Source of the DNA: Acanthacorydalis orientalis | Taxonomy: Eukaryota > Arthropoda > Insecta > Megaloptera > Corydalidae | Direction: 5' to 3' | NCBI GenBank assembly: GCA_034766995.1 | Contig: CM068322.1 | Span: forward strand, 3,693,089-3,757,088 | DNA: 64,000 nt | Shown: positions 57,872 through 64,000 of the stretch, piece after piece | Layout of the letters: each line of letters opens with the position of its first letter | How positions within the stretch are numbered: position 1 is the first letter of the stretch | Notes under the pieces: generated by a model | What the model was told of the DNA's origin: nothing | What the model saw: the letters and a program-made list of their open reading frames with translations, nothing else | The model's database searches: none | Position numbers and translations under genes: made by a program

Positions 57872-58435
57872 GTCATATAAAACCATAGCTACCAACTTTC
57901 AAATGTTAAGAGTTTCATCCTTATATAACAGAGTCTGTATTAGAAAGAAAATATTTTAATAAAATGAACATTTTCAACATATTATAATTGGATAGTCTTC
58001 ATAAAAAATACAGTTTAATGAAATATATGTTCATTAAAGAAGTTACTAAGTGTATGATTTTGTTAATTATATTTATAGAAAAATTTATTCGATTAGATTC
58101 GATAATTGCATGAAATTTATTATTTGATAAATGAAATAATAGATTTTAACATGTATCTTAGAATTGGTTCTATGAAAAAAATCGCAAATAAAAGTCGCCT
58201 AGTAGAAAGCAGCAGAGAAAATAATCATAAATTAGAAAACAGCCCGACATTAAATGATATTCTGAAAAATATATACATAATGAAGTAATGGCGAGTGCAT
58301 GTTTTAATTAAACTTTTGTTAAAACTGAACCTTCTCTGGCTTTCACCTAAATACAGTTGATGTCAACAGAAGATTATAAATATTTGTCACAATTTTATTC
58401 CGAGTGACAAAAAGAATCCACACATACACACAGAT
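57077..58435. other. AT-rich sequence, no gene seen
   Basis: Includes the microsatellite at 57,803-57,869. Nothing recognisable. Confidence 0.55.
57803..57869. repeat. (CATA)n-(CA)n-(TA)n microsatellite
   Basis: Compound array of about 67 bp. Confidence 0.95.
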
Positions 58436-58439
58436 AATA

Positions 58440-58800
58440 CATTCACTTACGCAGATCCACTCGTACGTGCACGTTTGTATACGAGCTCTCGCCTAGTTGG
58501 ATGTGCAGGGTGCAGGTTGGCGATTCGCACATTTTGTTGTATCATTTTAACACGGATGTTTTTAAAAATTTTCAAGCCATTTTTCAGGTTTATGTTGCTC
58601 CGTACGTGAATGCTTGATGAAGAATGGCAACTAATAAAGCAAACGAATTGCTCTATACTGTAGTTGCTGCAGCAGCGTCCTGTTCTTTCATTGTTCGTCG
58701 TGACGTTTGTGTTACGACGTTTTTATTACGGGGCGTCTTCGTTTTTATAGACGGCATAACTACAGCAGAATTGAAACATTTTAAATGTATGTAGTGTTGC
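58440..58800. promoter_or_regulatory. CpG-rich patch with a 56-codon frame, candidate host exon or promoter
   Basis: CpGs are concentrated here (CTCGTACGTGCACG, CGTCGTGACG, GGGGCGTCTTCG). A small frame from ATG 58,624 to TAG 58,792-58,794 has A at position -3 and begins MATNKANELLYTVVAAAASC, which looks more protein-like than random AT-rich frames. I recognise no family, and no transposon motif was found. Whether it is transcribed cannot be judged from sequence. Confidence 0.25.
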
Positions 58801-58928
58801 GAATTCATGGCTAATATTGCTGACAAATACATTTTGTGTGCAATACGAAACGGAATGTGTACATATTATATAGACACGTTATGTACGTGCGTTTCATACG
58901 TACACACATCCGAACACGTAGAAATATA

Positions 58929-58956
58929 TATACAAACACACACACACACACGTGTG

Positions 58957-58993
<37 letters not shown>

Positions 58994-59001
58994 ATATATA
59001 A
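58929..59001. repeat. (CA)n-(TA)n microsatellite
   Basis: Frames on both strands through it are repeat artefacts. Confidence 0.95.
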
Positions 59002-59370
59002 ATATACACATATGTAAGAAAAAGTAGACTGGTGTGTCAACAAGTATAAATTTTTATTTTTTTATATTTGTAGCAACCATTAATGTTATATTTGATGTAT
59101 GATTTTAAACAAAATCAATTAAGGTTAACCAATTAAAATTATTTCCATTTTATAAATAGTAAATAAAACTTAAATGGAAGAAAAGATAATTAGCGGCCTA
59201 AAATAGGAATTTGTTTTTGTCATGATTTTCCATACATTATTGTTATTAATTAAGATAAATCATTGAATGTGCTTTCTTTTGAACTTTTTGTTTCGAACCA
59301 AACAGTTTTTTAAAATATAAATTACATTGTTTATTAGATAATATTGCTATTGTCATGTACGTATGAATAA

Positions 59371-59870
<500 letters not shown>

Positions 59871-59872
59871 TA

Positions 59873-61115
59873 CGAGGGAGTTTAAAAAATTCGTAGAAGT
59901 GAATAGAAAGACAATAGTAAGGGCAGTGAATTTACTTTTATTTTTCAACATAATCTCCCTTAAGGTTAATATATTTCATCCAGTATTTTACGAGTGGCAT
60001 TATGCCGGGGTTAAAGTGCAATTTCTCAAACTCTTCAAAATAAGTGTCTACGTCCGCTATTATATCCTCATCTGTATTAAATTTGTTCCCAGCAAGGAAT
60101 TTTTTCAATTGTGAAAAGAGATAGAAGTCGAAGGGGGCAGGTTTGGTGAATGTGAGGCACGAGGAACCAATTCGAAGCCAAGAGAATGAATTTTGGCGGC
60201 TGTTTGTATCGATGAATGAGCCGGAGTGTTATTGTGATGAAATAGGATTTTTTTTCGTTGTATTCTGGGTCGTTTTTCATTAATGCCAATTTGTAACTTG
60301 TCCAAAAGGGTGCAGTGATAAGCGCTGTTGATTGTATTTCCCTTTTTCACCAACAAAATTCCCTGCGTATCTCAAAAAACTAAAGCCATTGGGTTGCCTG
60401 CCGATGGACCAGCTTTGAACTTCTTTGGTGGCCTATCTCCTTTCCGAGTTCACTGTTTCGGTTGCTATTTGGACTCTGGTATATGGTGATGAATCCAAGT
60501 CTCATCAGTGGTCATAAACCGATACAAAAAATCCTTTTTATTACTCTGCATCATGGCTAAGTAATCCTTTGAAATAAGGCGTATGTGTTTTTGGTCCACA
60601 GTTAGTAACATGTCCAAATTGTCAGTTAAAATGGAATGTTCGCTGCCAATCGATATACGCAAAGACTGCTAATTCATGCATCTTCACTTGCCTGTCACAT
60701 AACACTGTATCGTACACTTTATCAACATTTTCTGCGGTAACTTATGTTGAAGGCCTGCCACTGAGGGGGTTATCTTCAACGGATGTTCAGTCTTTTCTAA
60801 ATTCAGCAGCCCATTTTACCACTGTGGAATACGCTGGGGAGGAGTCACCGTACACACTACGCATCTTTTTAAAAATGGGTAGCATTCATACCATCCAAAA
60901 CTAAAAAGTCAATATCTACTTGATGTATCAGCTTATTCATTTCACAAAAATAGTCAAATATTTCTTTTTTAGATTGTTGTTAAAGCTAAACTAACATAAG
61001 AGACGTTTGGGCTCAAATTTTTCCGCTAATCAAGGATGCCACCTCAAGAAAAAAAATACATTAAAGTATACCTAGTTCCATCTATGTATTACTCCTACGA
61101 TTTTTTTAACCTCCT
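59873..61115 (-). mobile_element. Mariner, near full length, about 1.24 kb
   Basis: The left end CGAGGGAGTTTAAAAAATTC mirrors the right end GATTTTTTTAACCTCCTTA. TA repeats lie directly outside both ends. Confidence 0.85.
59938..60940 (-). pseudogene. Mariner transposase, near full length, broken
   Basis: The chosen start is ATG at 60,940 (MDKLIHQVDIDFLVLDGMNA). FKKMRSVYGDSSPAYSTVVK forms the first helix-turn-helix, followed by NPLSGRPST. DWQRTFHFN-type remnants stand for the second. FRYRFMTTDETWIHHHIPESK near 60,510 holds the first catalytic Asp (DETW). A highly decayed middle holds FHNNT-PAHSSIQ near 60,220, where the second Asp is Asn. TKPAPFDFYLFSQLKKFLAG near 60,130 has the third Asp, and NLKGDYVEK ends at the stop 59,938-59,940. 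It has about six frameshifts or stops. Confidence 0.88.
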
Positions 61116-61120
<5 letters not shown>

Positions 61121-61168
<48 letters not shown>

Positions 61169-61187
61169 ATAATAATAATAATAATAA
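61121..61187. repeat. (TA)n then (AAT)n microsatellites
   Basis: Adjacent to the right end of the mariner. Confidence 0.95.
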
Positions 61188-61771
61188 ATTGCAAAATCTA
61201 GTTTTATAGGTTTTCATTATTAAATGTAATTTTGTTTTTTAATGTAATATTTATGCAAATATTTTTATAAACAAAACGATTGATTAAGTGCATTGTTGTA
61301 GTCACAAATTATTTCGTTAATATTGAAAGCGAGATGAGATTTTTTTAAAAAATATCAAATTATATCTTGTTCATCAGGATAATATTTAATTTTTCACGAA
61401 TATCCTTATATTTTGTAACTATTCTAACACATGAAAAGATATTTAATGTATTCTTATTTATCTAACAGTGTCAAATAATGTCTCATTTGACTTCTGATCA
61501 GAATGGGTAATTATTCATAAATATTAAATTTCGTATTACTATCTTCGCTTTACTTTCGTTGTACTATAAAAACGGTACAGGAAATATAATCGTATTTTTT
61601 GTTAATTCCGAAATCTTAGATTGAAATTAGCAGTTCATAGTTATTTAGTTTGTGATTCAATATGATAATAATAAAATAATTATTAATCACAATTTAGAAA
61701 TTATTAGCTTTGCACAGGCAAAAAAAAAACAGAAGACGAAGGTAATATGAATTACAGCAAAAGATAAGGTA
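61188..61771. other. AT-rich sequence, no gene seen
   Basis: Nothing recognisable on either strand. Confidence 0.6.
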
Positions 61772-61773
61772 TT

Positions 61774-63054
61774 CGAGGGCGATTTGAAGAGTAACTTGGT
61801 TCGTGAAGGAGAGAGGTCAGCTGTATATGTTTTTATATAGTTCCATCCCTCTTAGTAACGCATGTGAAGTTGCAAGTCATTCTGTCGTTAAGTCTTCGTT
61901 TGGCAATTTTTTCAACACAAATGTTTCGCGTGAAGGTACAAAATGGATAAAATTGGAGTTCGAGGTGTGAATCAGTTTCTTTTTTTGGAAAAGAAAACAG
62001 CGAATGATATTCATGAGATGATATTTCCTACATTTGGTGAATCTTGCCCTTCTCATAAAACCGTTTGATTTTCAGTGGATGAATTTAAACGTGGTTGAAC
62101 GAGCATCGAATGTGAACCACGTTCAGGACCCCTGGGAACAGCTGTCACGCTAAAAATCATCGATAAAATCTACGATATGATTTTGTTCGATCAGCAAGTG
62201 GAAGTAAGCGAGATAGAAGAGGTTATAGGCATATTAACTGAGTGTGTGCATTTCTTTTTGGATAATGAATTGTTTATGAAAAAACTTTCAGTAAGATGGG
62301 TGTTGCGTTGGCTCACTGCAAAGGAAAAACGAGTCCATACGCGAACATCAGCCGGTTTCTTGGGACTGTTTAAGAAGAATCCAATGGATTTCATGTGGCG
62401 TTTTGTAACTTTAGATGAAATTTCAATTCATCATTACACACTAGAAGCAAAAACGCAATCAAAACAGTGGATTGAACGCGATCAAACGGTTCTAAAGAAA
62501 GCAAGACGGCTCACTCGGATGGAAAGATTATTGTGTCAGTTTTTTGGGATGCGAAAGGAATTCTTTTGATCGACTATGTTTTGAAGAGAAAAACAGTTAC
62601 TGACCAATACTACGTATTTTTGTAGAAGTTAAATGCAGCGATCGCAATAAAATGTTGCAGAATGGCCAAGAAAAAATGGTAATTTCATCACGACAATGCA
62701 TCGGTTTATTCAAACGTAGTCGCTCTGCAAAAATGGCCGAAATGAAGTTTGAAACCCTTTCATATCCATTGTATTTCTCTGATTTGGCTCCTTCAAACTT
62801 ACATCTGTTTCTAAAACTCAAAATTTTCCTGGTTGGAAAGCGATTTGTATATAATGAAGAGGCACTAGAGGCCGCAAACAGCTATTTTGAGTACCTCGAA
62901 GAAACACAATTTCGGGAGGGATTCGCGAAGCTGGGAAAACGCAGGGGCAAGTACGTTGAGCTTCGGAAGGATTATTGTCGAAATATAAAGTATACTTTGA
63001 AACTGGAACTGTTGTCTCTAATATCGAACCAAGTTACTTTTTAAGTTGTCCTCG
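61774..63054 (+). mobile_element. Mariner, full length, about 1.28 kb
   Basis: The left end CGAGGGCGATTTGAAGAGTA (then ACTTGGTTCG) is mirrored at the right by CGAACCAAGTTACTTTTTAA, closing CCTCG at 63,054. The length is that of a complete mariner. This is a different family from the one at 59.9 kb. Confidence 0.9.
61943..63044 (+). pseudogene. Mariner transposase, full length with stops and frameshifts
   Basis: ATG 61,943 begins MDKIGVRGVNQFLFLEKKTA (first helix-turn-helix), then DEFKRG-stop-TSIECEPRSG. An open run from 62,177 gives VRWVLRWLTAKEKRVHTRTS, FMWRFVTLDEISIHHYTLEA (DETW changed to DEIS) and QSKQWIERDQTVLKKARRLT. After frame changes, FHHDNASVYSNVVALQK near 62,690 holds the second Asp. 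YPLYFSDLAPSNLHLFLKLK near 62,765 shows the third catalytic Asp replaced by Asn. The tail reads FREGFAKLGKRRGKYVELRK to a stop at 63,042-63,044. The changed catalytic residue shows inactivity independent of the frameshifts. Confidence 0.9.
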
Positions 63055-64000
63055 TATATCTTCTAAAAATTTAAAGTTTAATTCAATGTTTTCAGTTATC
63101 TCTAATTACTGCATTTTTTTTGTTCAATTTTCTAATCGTAAGTAAAGAGAAATTTAATTAAATTATAACTAATTTCGTTAAACGAAGTGTGAGAATAAAG
63201 AAATTATTTAATTAGAAATTACACGTGTGAAAAATATATTTTAAAAATAGCAGAATACATTTGTAGAGAATTTGGTTATAATGACATTTTTAAAGTTCCT
63301 GTTATGACTAATTATTAATTTTAAGGAATAAATTGTATAATGTAAGAAATATGAACTTGTTCAACTTAATATTAATTTAATTTTATATTATATTTTGTAT
63401 GTAATATAGAATTTAGTTGTAATCAGGATGTGGAAGAAATACTATTAAAATGGTTTAAATTTCAAACAAAAATGATAATAACGGACTTAATGTTAATATT
63501 TTATGTATAAATATACAGTATTTGAGTAAAAATACATAGTTCAGTACATTAGTTAGAGTATAGAATATAAAATATAATGAAAACTTTGATGAATTAAACG
63601 ACTGTTACTACGTGTATACTTATGAATAATAAGCTTATAACATTTTTGGAAACATTGGAAACTTAGCGAAAAGATAGAGTCATGAGGATATAAGGATATC
63701 CAAGTGTATAGGATTTTGTTAGTGTAGAACTGTGCAATATGAATGTTGAAGCGAAGTTCTATTTTTAAACGTATTTAAAAAGAGTGTCAGGTGCAGTTTA
63801 AGGATGATCCATTTCAAAGAATGTAAAGATAGTCGTACTGATTGACTCATTCATAGTTTTAGGTAAGACAATTTGTCGAATGTAGCGTATGGCCAATTTT
63901 ACAAGCATTTATTAATGTAGAAACTACATGAAGTAACTACGTGTATTAAGTTACAGAAGAAATGTAAGTTTTTATATTTAACTCTAGTAGAGTAATTTCT
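63055..64000. other. AT-rich sequence, no gene seen
   Basis: Nothing recognisable up to the window's end. Confidence 0.6.

Overview
This is AT-rich eukaryotic DNA, almost certainly from an insect. It is a transposon graveyard with no protein-coding host gene, tRNA or rRNA that I can support. The evidence for an insect is the mix of families: several mariner lineages, Tc1-like elements, three copies of an insect-abundant Tc1/mariner-related transposase (DUF4817 type), BEL/Pao and errantivirus-like LTR elements, Jockey-clade LINE fragments, endonuclease-bearing Helitrons (Helentrons), Tigger/pogo and piggyBac remnants, and many long (TA)n, (CA)n and (CT)n arrays. Nearly every transposase has stops and frameshifts, so the window is a set of fossils of different ages.

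Layout. 0-8 kb: minus-strand errantivirus remnant (env fragment, primer-binding site, probable LTR); a Tc1-like element with 380-bp inverted arms (2.17-3.79 kb); a Helentron relic (4.56-5.79 kb); a second Tc1-like element (6.39-7.99 kb). 9-11.2 kb: a DUF4817-type transposase and a deleted mariner. 14-18 kb: mariner tails and a Jockey-clade reverse transcriptase. 20.8-26.6 kb: more mariner and Tc1 relics and a CpG-rich patch. 28-31 kb: an unclassified 717-bp terminal-inverted-repeat element touching the tail of a second LINE fragment, then a piggyBac cysteine finger. 32.3-33.4 kb: a mariner with a misoriented end. 35.6-38.8 kb: a complete but internally deleted BEL/Pao element with two 394-bp LTRs and a 5-bp target duplication. 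41.9-46.3 kb: a mariner split by a 3.1-kb insertion that contains a Helentron fusion reading frame. 47.2-52.6 kb: a well-preserved deleted mariner and two more DUF4817-type relics. 54-57 kb: two Tigger fragments in opposite orientations. 59.8-63.1 kb: two near full-length mariners.

The genes do not form a pathway. What links them is mobile-element biology: internal deletion that leaves ends intact, nesting of one element in another, and repeated placement of TA-targeting elements against (TA)n arrays. Three CpG-rich patches (about 21.9-22.5, 31.6-31.9 and 58.4-58.8 kb) match no element I recognise and are the best places to look for host promoters or exons. All reading is by eye. Boundaries described as approximate could move by tens of bases.
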